Assembly: GCF_016918735.1 (NCBI RefSeq)
Contig: NZ_JAFFPR010000022.1
Coordinates: 195,198 to 259,197, forward strand
Direction: 5' to 3'
DNA length: 64,000 nt
DNA from: Leptospira abararensis
GTDB taxonomy: Bacteria > Spirochaetota > Leptospiria > Leptospirales > Leptospiraceae
Shown: positions 63,958 through 64,000 of the stretch, in pieces
Numbering within the stretch: the first letter of the stretch is position 1
Layout of the letters: the number at the start of each line of letters is the position of its first letter
Translations under genes and position numbers: made by a program
Notes under the pieces: model-generated
Database searches by the model: none
Told to the model about the DNA's origin: nothing
Seen by the model: only the letters and a program-made list of their open reading frames with translations

Positions 63958-64000
63958 CGAGGTGAGAGATTACTTTTACAAAATACAACGTAGCGTGACA

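Larger units (their letters stand above)
63233..64000. other. intergenic stretch at the right edge, repeats only
   Basis: I see no gene. A GTGCC/GGCAC hairpin lies near 63379-63403, in a stretch resembling an interspersed repeat. TGTTTCACGTGGTTTG (63472-63487) matches the left eleven bases of the parS consensus but not the right arm. A terminator and two inverted CTGAG-TCGAAG repeats close the window. The 68-codon minus frame 63245-63451 is probably spurious. Confidence 0.5.

Noticed and set aside
54500..64000. Insertion sequence or CRISPR array
   Set aside because: No transposase motif, terminal inverted repeats with target duplication, or regular spacer array; the repeats seen are few, short and scattered, or coding.

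Overview
The window looks like a chromosome segment of a spirochaete of the genus Leptospira, probably a saprophytic or low-virulence species. The reasons are the AT-rich composition, the many lipoproteins with loose spirochaetal lipoboxes (for example LILNC, SMLYC, FYGC) followed by a short charged stretch and an LLAAL-like segment, a DUF1577-like protein, and several long proteins with no recognisable family outside this genus. I cannot name the species from the sequence alone. I found no rRNA, intact tRNA, CRISPR array, complete insertion sequence or prophage.

Layout. 1-11.6 kb is housekeeping plus conserved unknowns: a three-gene minus operon running off the left edge, guaB-lolA-like-rsmE, a DUF1577-like protein, a B12/radical SAM protein, an EAL-domain protein and a 54-residue lipoprotein. 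11.7-24.2 kb holds tmk and what reads as a zinc-homeostasis regulon. A six-gene minus operon (lipoprotein, outer-membrane barrel, ZnuA, ZnuC, ZnuB, methyltransferase) starts behind a perfect 23-bp palindrome. A COG0523 GTPase with a coupled thioredoxin-fold protein starts behind two more copies of the same 15-bp core (TGCAAC-N4-TTGCA). An amidohydrolase, an acyl-CoA dehydrogenase and a chemoreceptor lie between. 24.3-32.6 kb carries a VOC protein, a truncated haemoglobin coupled to a HEAT-repeat lipoprotein, a di-haem DUF1111 lipoprotein paired with an RCC1-propeller lipoprotein, and an SGNH hydrolase.

32.8-40.5 kb is the most striking block: a five-gene plus-strand operon of imelysin lipoprotein, di-haem lipoprotein, second imelysin-like lipoprotein, HTTM (vitamin K carboxylase-like) membrane protein and TonB-dependent receptor. 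The last four genes join by 4-14 bp overlaps, and a Fur-like operator lies upstream. It looks like an iron- or haem-linked surface uptake and redox system. A 101-codon gene broken by one base in a T-run follows it.

41-49.5 kb has a seven-repeat propeller lipoprotein, an AraC regulator with a monooxygenase-fold protein, an OlsB-like acyltransferase, and a minus cluster of cysteine dioxygenase, PLP decarboxylase, YHS protein, DoxX, ECF sigma factor and NrsF-type anti-sigma factor. This suggests hypotaurine synthesis beside a stress-responsive sigma switch. 49.8-58.5 kb has two TetR modules, each with paired operators next to a short-chain dehydrogenase gene, plus small oxidoreductase and membrane genes.

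54.4-64 kb is a variable region of decayed genes (an NHL-repeat remnant, an N-terminally truncated MmyB-type regulator, an ORF with an in-frame stop), structured intergenic repeats, a lipoprotein with seven exact 210-bp repeats, an AgmX/TonB-like protein and an ankyrin lipoprotein.
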